From Bacteroidales bacterium (GTDB taxonomy: Bacteria; Bacteroidota; Bacteroidia; Bacteroidales; UBA10428), in NCBI GenBank assembly GCA_016938235.1, contig JAFGVA010000150.1, forward strand, positions 62,001-126,000: a stretch of DNA of 64,000 bases, written 5' to 3'. This document shows positions 8,136 to 15,066 of the stretch, piece after piece. The notes below the pieces were generated by a model. The model saw nothing but the letters and a program-made list of their open reading frames with translations, did no database searches and had not been told where the DNA came from. Positions within the stretch are counted from its first letter, which is position 1. The number at the start of each line of letters is the position of its first letter. The translations under genes and the position numbers were made by a program.

Positions 8136-9137
8136 TTATTTCTCTGCCGCCTGATTTGCTGTAATAGCTACCAGATTTACTATGTCGCTTACCGAACAGC
8201 CCCTCGATAAGTCATTAATAGGAGCAGCCATACCCTGAAGTATTGGGCCAACTGCTTGGGCATGAGCAAGACGTTCAACAAGTTTGTAAGCAATATTTCC
8301 TGTTTCTAAGGTTGGGAAAACCAAAACATTGGCATTTCCTGCAATCTCGCTTCCCGGAGCCTTTTTCTTTCCAATAGCATCAATTATTGCAGCATCGGCC
8401 TGTAACTCACCGTCAATTTTAAGTTCAGGTGCCATTTTTTGTGCTAATTCTGTTGCTGCTCTAACTTTATCAACCATTTCATGCTTTGCACTGCCTTTGG
8501 TAGAAAAGCTTAACATAGCAACTTTTGGTTCGATGCGCGCAATAGCTTTGGTAGTTTTAGCTGTACTTACAGCAATTTCTGCAAGTTCTTGCGCAGTTGG
8601 ATTGGGGTGTACAGCACAATCGGCGAATACCATCAGGCCATCTTCTCCAAAATTTTTATCTTTTAAGAACATCAGGAAAGCTCCGGAAACAACACTAATT
8701 CCGGGTAATGTTTTTACATATTGGAATGCAGGTCTAAGAACATCGCCGGTTGCATTATCGGCACCTGCAACCTCACCATCGGCATCTCCATTTTTAATCA
8801 TTACGGTTGCAAGATAAAGTGGATCTCGCAGTAATTTTTTAGCATCTTCTTTTGTTAATCCTTTCGATTTTCTGAGTTCAACCATCAATTCAGCATATTC
8901 TTCTTCTTTTGGATTATTTTCGTGATCGATAACGGTAGCTTCGACAATATGAGTTAAACCAAGTTTAACAGCCTCATTGTTAATCTTTTCAGGATTTCCG
9001 ATTAGAATAATTTTAGCTAGTTTTTCTTTAAGAATTATATCTGCAGCTTTTAGTGTTCTTTCTTCAAAACTTTCGGGAAGCACAATTCGCTGCAAATTTT
9101 TCTTTGCATTTTCTTTAATTAGATTGAGTAAATCCAT
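8136..9137 (-). CDS. pta: Phosphate acetyltransferase
   Basis: Interconverts acetyl-CoA and acetyl phosphate, feeding acetate kinase two genes downstream. At 333 residues it is the short single-domain Pta without the DRTGG regulatory domain. Signatures are RIVLPESFEERTLKAA near the N-terminus, GDADGEVAGADNATGDVLRP near 120-140, GSEIAGNANVLVFP near 270 and the terminal RGCSVSDIVNLVAITANQA. It is first in the leftward block, 44 bases ahead of hbd, so the main promoter should lie in the 484-base gap shared with the divergent arsM-like gene. Confidence 0.96.
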   Translation of the reverse strand: MDLLNLIKENAKKNLQRIVLPESFEERTLKAADIILKEKLAKIILIGNPEKINNEAVKLGLTHIVEATVIDHENNPKEEEYAELMVELRKSKGLTKEDAKKLLRDPLYLATVMIKNGDADGEVAGADNATGDVLRPAFQYVKTLPGISVVSGAFLMFLKDKNFGEDGLMVFADCAVHPNPTAQELAEIAVSTAKTTKAIARIEPKVAMLSFSTKGSAKHEMVDKVRAATELAQKMAPELKIDGELQADAAIIDAIGKKKAPGSEIAGNANVLVFPTLETGNIAYKLVERLAHAQAVGPILQGMAAPINDLSRGCSVSDIVNLVAITANQAAEK

Positions 9138-9570
9138 TGTATATCAGTTTTTTAGATAATTACGATAACGGAACGTAAAATTATAAAAAATACTGCCTCG
9201 TTTTACAGACTAATAGCATGATTTAGGTCACTTTTATTGATAGCAATATAAACTAACAATCAATAAACCAATACTATAGATGCATTTTTTTAATAGTTTC
9301 ATTATCAGATATTCATATTATTTATATTAAATTTAAATAAAAACCTTAAGATTTGAGTTGATAAAAAAATTGAGAAAGGAGTGATTCCTTCAATCCTTAA
9401 TTAGTTGCGGGTGTTTATATGAGTTTCTTAAATGAATGGGATTGAATTGCAATAATTAGTATCATTATTGTGTAATCTAATAATATTCTGAAAAGTTTAT
9501 TGTTTTAAAAAACCTATAAAATATGTAACTTAAAGCTGAAATTTGAGTATTTATAAAATTATAAAACAAA

Positions 9571-9590
9571 ATATCTAGATAAATAGATAT
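9571..9590. promoter_or_regulatory. Perfect inverted-repeat operator candidate upstream of the ArsM-like gene
   Basis: ATATCTA (9571-9577), six bases, then TAGATAT (9584-9590) is a perfect 7-6-7 inverted repeat. Its left half also forms the 10-bp palindrome TATCTAGATA (9572-9581). It ends seven bases before the -7 element and so covers the promoter spacer and -33 region, where a repressor would block polymerase. This is the layout expected for an ArsR/SmtB-type metalloregulator or similar dimer. No regulator gene is adjacent, so the binding protein is unknown. Confidence 0.6.
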
Positions 9591-9596
9591 AATTAT

Positions 9597-9604
9597 TATT
9601 TTTG
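9597..9604 (+). promoter_or_regulatory. -7 promoter element of the ArsM-like cassette
   Basis: TATTTTTG is a perfect match to the Bacteroidota -7 consensus TAnnTTTG, 17 bases before the ATG at 9622. The -33 region has no TTTG, so the promoter may be weak or activator-assisted; the inverted repeat occupies that position. Confidence 0.6.
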
Positions 9605-9621
9605 TGACTCAATAAATTGTT

Positions 9622-10263
9622 ATGGCTTTAGTAGAAATTAATAACAGGTATAGCACACTTGCCGAGGATAATTGTTGTTTATCGTGTGGCGGAGCAATAG
9701 ATTATTCAAAACCTCAAAAAGGAGAAATTTGTGTAGATCTTGGTAGTGGTAGGGGCACAGATGTACTCAGAATGGCAGCAGAAGTTGGAGAAACGGGATT
9801 TGTATATGGAATAGACATCTCCGACGGGATGCTTAAAAAGGCAGAATCTACAGCTAAGAAAATGCAGGTTACCAATGTCAGCTTTAAAAAAGCTGTTTTA
9901 GAAGATTTACCGGTCGATTCAGATTCAGTTGACCTGCTTATTTCAAATTGTACCATTAACCATGCCGATAATAAACAGGAAGTATGGAATGAAGTCTACC
10001 GGATACTTAAAATTGGCGGGAGATTCGTTGTAAGCGATATTTTCAGTACAAAACCGGTTCCGGAAGAATACAGGAACGATCCGCAGGCAATTTCGGAATG
10101 TTGGGGTGGCTCTGTTACCCGAGAAGAATATTTGAACCAGCTTGAAAAGGCAGGGTTCAACAAAATAGAAGTGATAGAAGAAAGCAAACCTTATCCGAAA
10201 GGTAGCATAGAGGTTTGTAGCTTTACTATTCGCGGATTCAAAAAGAAAAGCTGTTGTAATTAA
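9622..10263 (+). CDS. arsM: ArsM-like SAM methyltransferase, short and Cys-rich
   Basis: A class I SAM methyltransferase. DLGSGRGTD (39-47) is the SAM loop, GIDIS (63-67) motif II, and LLISNCTINH (105-114) motif IV. The SNC..N sequence, the later SECWGGSVT (Cys160, at the position of the arsenite-binding Cys in ArsM) and Cys18/19/22 (CCLSCGG) point to an arsenite methyltransferase relative. At 213 residues it lacks most of the usual N-terminal segment with the GYSEEEL and LGCGNP blocks; SAM motif I follows CCLSCGG almost directly. It ends KKSCCN, a vicinal Cys pair. The gene opens a rightward cassette with a Cys peptide, a radical SAM enzyme and thiol-redox genes. Arsenic as substrate is an inference; it could methylate another thiophilic element or the peptide. 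Confidence 0.72.
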   Translation: MALVEINNRYSTLAEDNCCLSCGGAIDYSKPQKGEICVDLGSGRGTDVLRMAAEVGETGFVYGIDISDGMLKKAESTAKKMQVTNVSFKKAVLEDLPVDSDSVDLLISNCTINHADNKQEVWNEVYRILKIGGRFVVSDIFSTKPVPEEYRNDPQAISECWGGSVTREEYLNQLEKAGFNKIEVIEESKPYPKGSIEVCSFTIRGFKKKSCCN

Positions 10264-10279
10264 ATTAATATTTTTTATT

Positions 10280-10375
10280 ATGAAATCTCTTTTAAACAAG
10301 AAGCACAGCAATAAACAGCAAGTTGCACAATGCTGTGCAAAACAATCAAAGATTGTGGCCGGTTGTCATGACTAA
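10280..10375 (+). CDS. 31-residue three-cysteine peptide, candidate RiPP precursor
   Basis: An ATG ORF of 31 codons starts 16 bases after the ArsM-like stop. The first 17 residues are basic and polar (MKSLLNKKHSNKQQVAQ), like a leader. The rest is CCAKQSKIVAGCHD, with Cys18, Cys19 and Cys29 and a terminal His-Asp. No signal peptide or membrane segment is present. Immediately downstream is a terminator-like hairpin and then a radical SAM/SPASM gene, the usual layout of RiPP precursor and maturase. Three thiols could also form a trigonal site for As(III). I do not recognise the peptide from any described precursor family. It is short, so a chance ORF is possible, but position, Cys content and hairpin argue otherwise. 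Confidence 0.6.
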   Translation: MKSLLNKKHSNKQQVAQCCAKQSKIVAGCHD

Positions 10376-10382
10376 TTAGTCA

Positions 10383-10411
10383 AAAGTGGGACCGGCCCAC
10401 TTTCTTTTTCC
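10383..10411 (+). terminator. Hairpin between peptide gene and radical SAM gene (partial terminator)
   Basis: AAAGTGGG (10383-10390) pairs perfectly with CCCACTTT (10396-10403) over a 5-base loop, followed by a T-rich run. It begins 8 bases after the peptide stop. A leaky terminator here would make the methyltransferase-peptide message more abundant than the downstream maturase, as is common in RiPP loci. It could also protect the 3' end of a processed short transcript. Confidence 0.75.
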
Positions 10412-10485
10412 TTTCAAAAACCCTTAGCCAAATATCTGCAGTTAGCAAGGTTTTTACATTGTATAATATTTTCATTGCAATAATT

Positions 10486-11811
10486 ATGAAATTATCGAAA
10501 CATAATATTATATCGCGCATAGCCGATTCTGATAAGTATTTTATAATTAATCCTTTATATAAGGAAGCTGATATTCTGAATCGGAAAGAATATGATAAAT
10601 TATATCATCCGGAGGCAATTCAAAATCAGGATTTAATCAATCGTGGATATATATCGGATCCGGTAGAGGAAAACAGACTTTACAAACAAAAATACCTCGA
10701 ATTCCTGGATGCTCGCGATACCGATGAAGTTCAGCTTTTCTTTGTGCCAACTTACATGTGTAATTTTGCCTGCTCGTATTGCTATCAGGATGAATATTCT
10801 GCCAAACCAAAAACGGTTGAAAAAGCTTTAATTGACTCGTTTTTCAACTATATAAGCAACACCTTTAATAACAGAAGAAAATATATAACCCTATTTGGTG
10901 GAGAACCCTTGCTGAATACTCCCGGGCAAAGAGATTTTTTAGAATATTTTTTCGGTAAAACAAATCATTACAAATTAGATATAGCCTTGGTTACCAATGG
11001 TTATCATCTGGAAGAATATATCGATTTACTGAAAACAACCCGAATAAGAGAGGTTCAGGTAACGCTTGATGGCACTAAACAAGTACATGATAAGCGCAGA
11101 ATGCTAAAAGGAGGCACCTCAACTTTTGAAAGAATAGTTAATGGAATTGACTTATGTCTCAAAAATAATTTATCGGTTAACCTAAGGATGGTTCTCGATA
11201 AAGAGAACATTAATAACCTTCCGGAACTGTCGGAATTTGCTATTAAAAAAGGCTGGACTTCAAATCCCTTGTTTAAAACGCAGCTCGGAAGAAATTACGA
11301 GTTGCATCATTGTCAAAGCAATGCTTCTAGACTATACTCCCGCGTTGAAATGTACAAGGATATTTATGAGTTATTGAAAACAAATCCTGAAATAAAGGAG
11401 TTTCATAAGCCTTCTTTTTCAATTTCTAAATTTTTATTTGAAGAAGGCGTAATGCCCGATCCCTTGTTTGATTCTTGTCCGGGAACAAAAACCGAATGGG
11501 CATTTGATTATACCGGACAAATATATTCCTGCACGGCAACGGTTGGTAAACCCGGTGAGGAACTAGGAACTTTCTATCCTGACGTGTTCTTAAAAGAGGA
11601 TATTATTTCTGAATGGGAGGTGAGAGATGTTCTGTCGATACCCGAGTGCGAAAACTGTGAACTTCAACTGGCTTGTGGAGGTGGATGCGCCTCGGTTGCT
11701 AAAAATAACAATGGCCGGATACTGTCACCTGATTGCAGACCTGTAAAAGAACTTCTTGAGCTTGGCATAGCTCACTATTTTGATGTGTTAAATGCTGAAA
11801 ATTTATCTTGA
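10486..11811 (+). CDS. Radical SAM/SPASM peptide-modifying enzyme
   Basis: A 441-residue enzyme. The N-terminal 70 residues (FIINPLYKEADILNRKEYDKL) resemble the start of RiPP-maturing radical SAM proteins. The radical SAM core has Cys92-x3-Cys96-x2-Cys99 (MCNFACSYC), then GGEP at 138-141 and TLDGTKQVHDKRR. The C-terminal SPASM domain has seven Cys (331, 349, 388, 391, 397, 401, 417) in the canonical C-x17-C...C-x2-C-x5-C-x3-C...C pattern, enough for two auxiliary [4Fe-4S] clusters. SPASM enzymes mostly modify peptides, for example by thioether or C-C crosslinks, or act as sulfatase maturases; no sulfatase is nearby. The ATG at 10486 is chosen over an in-frame TTG 27 bases upstream. The stop is directly followed by the next ATG. 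The likely substrate is the 31-residue peptide. Confidence 0.88.
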   Translation: MKLSKHNIISRIADSDKYFIINPLYKEADILNRKEYDKLYHPEAIQNQDLINRGYISDPVEENRLYKQKYLEFLDARDTDEVQLFFVPTYMCNFACSYCYQDEYSAKPKTVEKALIDSFFNYISNTFNNRRKYITLFGGEPLLNTPGQRDFLEYFFGKTNHYKLDIALVTNGYHLEEYIDLLKTTRIREVQVTLDGTKQVHDKRRMLKGGTSTFERIVNGIDLCLKNNLSVNLRMVLDKENINNLPELSEFAIKKGWTSNPLFKTQLGRNYELHHCQSNASRLYSRVEMYKDIYELLKTNPEIKEFHKPSFSISKFLFEEGVMPDPLFDSCPGTKTEWAFDYTGQIYSCTATVGKPGEELGTFYPDVFLKEDIISEWEVRDVLSIPECENCELQLACGGGCASVAKNNNGRILSPDCRPVKELLELGIAHYFDVLNAENLS

Positions 11812-12366
11812 ATGGATTGTATAAAGTGTAAAGCTAAAACATGTCGTACTGCTGTTGCTTGTAAAGCCGGAAAGTTTGATGAAAATCAGGTGCTTACAGA
11901 ATATACCCGTACAGAAAATCAGGAAATTGTTCAGGCTGCTGCCAAATTGGTAGATAATGGCAGAGCGGGTACACTATCAAGGTTACAGGAGATTGTTGAG
12001 TTTGCAAACGAGATGAATTACGGTAAAATTGGCTTAGCCTATTGCTATGGTATGGAAAATGAAGCTATGTTGATTACTAACATATTAAGAAATAAAAATT
12101 TAAAGGTTGTTCCTGTTTCATGTACAGCCGGAGGGCTTTCTCAAAAAGAAGTAAATGCTAAGAGTCAGATCGAAAATGTTTCGTGCAATCCAATCTCACA
12201 GGCATTGCAGCTGAATCACGAAAAGGTTGACCTGACACTATCAATGGGACTATGTTTAGGACACGATATATTATTTAACAGATACATCCAGTCAGATGTA
12301 ACAACACTGGTTGTAAAAGACAGAGTGCATAATCACAGTCCGTTAAAAGAATTGAAAACAAAATAA
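11812..12366 (+). CDS. DUF1847 cysteine protein, putative metal-binding
   Basis: A 184-residue protein of the DUF1847 family, recognised by the N-terminal Cys cluster C3-x2-C6-x4-C11-x5-C17 (MDCIKCKAKTCRTAVACK) and the downstream AYCYGMENEA, VSCTAGG and GLCLGHD blocks. Family members are described as putative metal- or zinc-binding proteins without a defined reaction. Its ATG abuts the TGA of the radical SAM gene, so the two are probably translationally coupled, and the thioredoxin reductase fusion follows 8 bases later. This suggests work on the same thiol or metal substrate. It has no signal peptide, so it is cytosolic. Confidence 0.85.
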   Translation: MDCIKCKAKTCRTAVACKAGKFDENQVLTEYTRTENQEIVQAAAKLVDNGRAGTLSRLQEIVEFANEMNYGKIGLAYCYGMENEAMLITNILRNKNLKVVPVSCTAGGLSQKEVNAKSQIENVSCNPISQALQLNHEKVDLTLSMGLCLGHDILFNRYIQSDVTTLVVKDRVHNHSPLKELKTK

Positions 12367-12374
12367 ATATAATT

Positions 12375-13646
12375 ATGAGGGAAATTTCTTCAAAAGAATT
12401 TGAAAAAGAAGTACTGCAAGGCGGAAAAGTAGTTCTTGATTTCTATTCAACAGAGTGTCCTCCTTGTGAGGCATTGGCACCAAAATTCGAATCAGTTGCT
12501 GAGCTTTTTACTGATGATGCAAAGTTTTTCAAGATTTTCAGACAGGAAAACAGGGATTTGTCAGAGAAACTGAGTGTAAAAGGTTCTCCTACAGTGTTGT
12601 TCTATGAAGATGGAAAAGAAGTAGGAGTGAGGCTAAGCGGCGGAATCCGGCGTCATGACCTTTTCGAAGGCATGAAAGCATTAGTTGGTAAGGAACGAGT
12701 TAAAGAAGTCAGAGATAAAATTAAACCCATTGTAAGTGAATACGATGTTGCAATTTTGGGTGGTGGTCCCGGTGGATTAACCGCTGGCTTATACCTGTGC
12801 CAGGCAAAAATTAATACGGCGCTTATCGATATTGGACTTCCCGGTGGTAATGTGGCAACTACTCACATGGTTTCTAATTATCCCGGTTTTATTGATCCAC
12901 AGCCGGGTTATATGCTTTCTCATTATATGAGTGAACAAACTAAACAATGTGGTACAACCTATAAAGTGGCAGTTGATGTAACTCATGTAGACCTTGAAAA
13001 GAAAGAAATTGTTATTGATGAGTTTGAAACAATAAAGGCAAAGAAAATCATTATTGCTACCGGTACATCACCTAATTACCTGGGAGTTCCGGGCGAAAAA
13101 GAACTTAAAGGAAATGGTATTTCTTATTGTGCTACCTGCGATGCCAAATACTTTGTTGATAAAGAAGTAATTGTTGTAGGAGGAGGTAATTCTGCTATCG
13201 AAGAAGCCGATTTTATTACAAAATTTGCAAGCAAAGTTACTATTGTACATCAGTTCGATAAACTGCAGGCAAACAAAACAGCTCAGGAGAAGGCCTTTAA
13301 CAATCCAAAAATCAGCTTCATGTTGGAGCATGAACCACGTGGTTTTCAGAAATCAAAAAAAGGTGTGAAAGTTGAAGTTGAAGATTTGAAAACAAAGGAA
13401 AGAAAAGAGATAGATACCGACGGAGCATTTATTTTTGTAGGGCTTAAACCTAATCTTGATTTATTCAACAATAAACTTGAACTGGATGATTGGGGATACA
13501 TTAAAACCAATGAAGATAAAGAAACCAGCATTAAAGGAGTTTATGCTGTGGGTGATGTCGCCAGTAAAAAATACCGACAAATTACAACGGCAATTGCTGA
13601 CGGTACAATAGCTGCAATATCAATAACCAGGGAACTTGATAAATAA
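12375..13646 (+). CDS. Thioredoxin-thioredoxin reductase fusion
   Basis: Residues 1-105 form a thioredoxin domain with redox site Cys28-Pro-Pro-Cys31 (TECPPCE) and the cis-Pro loop GSPTV. Residues 122-423 form a low-molecular-weight thioredoxin reductase: FAD loop GGGPGGLTAG (129-138), redox pair Cys252/Cys255 (YCATCDA), NAD(P) loop GGGNSAIEEA (269-278) and a C-terminal GVYAVGDV motif. The NADPH-binding HRR...R motif of standard TrxR reads VHQFDKLQANK, so NADH or another donor is possible. As the last cassette gene it would keep the peptide, the methyltransferase cysteines or a metalloid reduced. The CPPC active site differs from the CGPC of classical thioredoxin. The ATG is 8 bases after the DUF1847 stop. 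Confidence 0.92.
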   Translation: MREISSKEFEKEVLQGGKVVLDFYSTECPPCEALAPKFESVAELFTDDAKFFKIFRQENRDLSEKLSVKGSPTVLFYEDGKEVGVRLSGGIRRHDLFEGMKALVGKERVKEVRDKIKPIVSEYDVAILGGGPGGLTAGLYLCQAKINTALIDIGLPGGNVATTHMVSNYPGFIDPQPGYMLSHYMSEQTKQCGTTYKVAVDVTHVDLEKKEIVIDEFETIKAKKIIIATGTSPNYLGVPGEKELKGNGISYCATCDAKYFVDKEVIVVGGGNSAIEEADFITKFASKVTIVHQFDKLQANKTAQEKAFNNPKISFMLEHEPRGFQKSKKGVKVEVEDLKTKERKEIDTDGAFIFVGLKPNLDLFNNKLELDDWGYIKTNEDKETSIKGVYAVGDVASKKYRQITTAIADGTIAAISITRELDK

Positions 13647-13683
13647 TTTCGAATTAGCTGATTGACAGCAATAAATATACCTT

Positions 13684-13718
13684 AAAAGAGTAGTCATATC
13701 ATTGGCTACTCTTTTTTT
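13684..13718 (+). terminator. Terminator closing the ArsM/radical SAM cassette
   Basis: AAGAGTAG (13686-13693) pairs perfectly with CTACTCTT (13706-13713) and leads into a run of T. It marks the end of the transcription unit begun at about 9610 and separates the MFS gene from it. Confidence 0.85.
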
Positions 13719-13773
13719 ATGGAAAAACTTAAATGTCACGTACATTTATAAAAAAAACAGACACACTTTAAAA

Positions 13774-13794
13774 AGTATGCCATTAAACCATACT
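13774..13794. repeat. Inverted repeat upstream of the MFS gene
   Basis: AGTATG (13774-13779) and CATACT (13789-13794) form a 6-bp inverted repeat with a 9-base spacer, 47 bases before the MFS start. A weak -7-like TATCTTTC follows at about 13794. It is a possible regulator site; short arms make it uncertain. Confidence 0.35.
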
Positions 13795-13840
13795 ATCTTT
13801 CAAGATTTGATACCCTAAAGGTTAATAATAAAATATATAA

Positions 13841-15016
13841 ATGGAACAGACAATTAATCAAAAGCTCATAAATAAGAATGTGCTTCTCATTTTTGGTATA
13901 ACCTTGTTTGCTGTAATGGGAGTTGCTAGTATTTCACCTGCTTTACCAAAAATTCAGGACGCTTTTGAGCTGGAGAAGGGGCAAATAAAATGGCTTATTT
14001 CTGTATTTACTATTCCCGGTTTTATACTCACTCCATTTATGGGAGTTCTAGCCGATAAGTATGGCAGAAAGATAATTTTAGTACCATCTCTTATTTTATT
14101 TGCTATAGGTGCATTATTATGCGTGTTTTCAAGTAGTTATGAGCAATTGCTGGTATTTCGTCTTATACAAGGTATTGGTGGAGCTTCATTGAGTTCAATT
14201 AATGTTACACTTATTGGCGATTTCTTTAAGGGACAGAACAGGGTTAAAGTAATGGGTTATAATGCAAGTGTTTTAAGTATTGGAACAGCTTCTTATCCGG
14301 CCATTGGGGGGTTTCTGGCATCAATAAACTGGAACGCAGTATTTATGTTGCCCCTTGTTGCTGTACCCCTTGCTTTCCTGGTTTTAATTTATATGGATAA
14401 AACGGAACTCAAACCAATGAATTCATTAGCTGCTTATTTCATAAATCTTTGGAAAGCAATAAGTAAAGTTAAGGTAGTGGGTTTGTTTTTAATTAATGTA
14501 TTGGTTTTTATTATTTTATATGGATGCTACCTTACCTTTTTTCCAATTTTTCTGAAGGATACTTTTAATGCTGATTCTATTTTAATTGGGATAACAATGT
14601 CGTTGATGTCTGTAATAACTGCTATTTCAGCATCTCAGCTAGGTAGAGTAAATCTATTATTGTCAGCGAAAAATCTTTTATTATTAAGTAGTGTGTCTTA
14701 TCTGGTATCAATGGTTTTATTAGCTAATACAGTATCGTGGTCATTTGTAATTCCTGCAGTGATAATTTTTGGCATGGGACATGGTTTATTTGTACCAAAT
14801 GTTCAGACCTTACTTGTAGGTATGTCTACGACTAATGAACGTGCAGCCTTTATGTCGATTAACGGTATGGTTTTAAGGTTGGGGCAGTTTCTGGGGCCCA
14901 TTGTAATAGCCGCATTCTATTTAAATGAATCAATATCCCTGGTGTTTTATGCGGGTGCTGGGGTAGCATTGCTTATGATGCTGGTTATTACTGTTTTTAT
15001 AAAGAAGGAAGAATAA
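13841..15016 (+). CDS. MFS transporter, drug-exporter type
   Basis: A 391-residue major facilitator with about 12 hydrophobic segments. The loop-2 signature GVLADKYGRK (motif A) and the RLIQGIGGA segment are those of proton-coupled drug/H+ antiporters (DHA1-like). It would act in the inner membrane, probably as an exporter. It follows the cassette terminator by about 120 bases and has its own candidate operator, so transcription is likely separate. Export of the cassette's product is an attractive but unsupported idea. The ATG at 13841 is preceded by an AT-rich leader. Confidence 0.9.
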   Translation: MEQTINQKLINKNVLLIFGITLFAVMGVASISPALPKIQDAFELEKGQIKWLISVFTIPGFILTPFMGVLADKYGRKIILVPSLILFAIGALLCVFSSSYEQLLVFRLIQGIGGASLSSINVTLIGDFFKGQNRVKVMGYNASVLSIGTASYPAIGGFLASINWNAVFMLPLVAVPLAFLVLIYMDKTELKPMNSLAAYFINLWKAISKVKVVGLFLINVLVFIILYGCYLTFFPIFLKDTFNADSILIGITMSLMSVITAISASQLGRVNLLLSAKNLLLLSSVSYLVSMVLLANTVSWSFVIPAVIIFGMGHGLFVPNVQTLLVGMSTTNERAAFMSINGMVLRLGQFLGPIVIAAFYLNESISLVFYAGAGVALLMMLVITVFIKKEE

Positions 15017-15024
15017 AATAAATA

Positions 15025-15054
15025 ACCCTGTCAGGTTTATTACGCTGACAGGGT
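15025..15054. terminator. Bidirectional hairpin between convergent MFS and hydA genes
   Basis: ACCCTGTCAG (15025-15034) pairs perfectly over 10 bp with CTGACAGGGT (15045-15054). T-rich runs follow on both strands, looser on the plus side, suiting termination of both convergent genes. Confidence 0.75.
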
Positions 15055-15066
15055 ACAGTCAATTTT

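Larger units (their letters stand above)
9138..9621. other. 484-bp divergent intergenic region
   Basis: An AT-rich gap between the leftward fermentation block and the rightward ArsM-like cassette. On the right are an inverted repeat (9571-9590) and a -7 element (9597-9604). I see no coding sequence and no convincing -7 element for pta; the nearest are imperfect TAnnTTTA-type matches on the minus strand within 100 bases of the pta start. Confidence 0.6.

Noticed and set aside
8329-8817. 162-residue plus-strand frame over pta
   Set aside because: Fully antisense to a clear phosphate acetyltransferase; Ala/Ser/Ile-rich sequence is what that codon pattern produces in reverse.
13841-15016. MFS gene as a member of the ArsM/radical SAM cassette
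   Set aside because: A strong terminator and a separate candidate promoter lie between them; a functional link is possible but not supported by the sequence.
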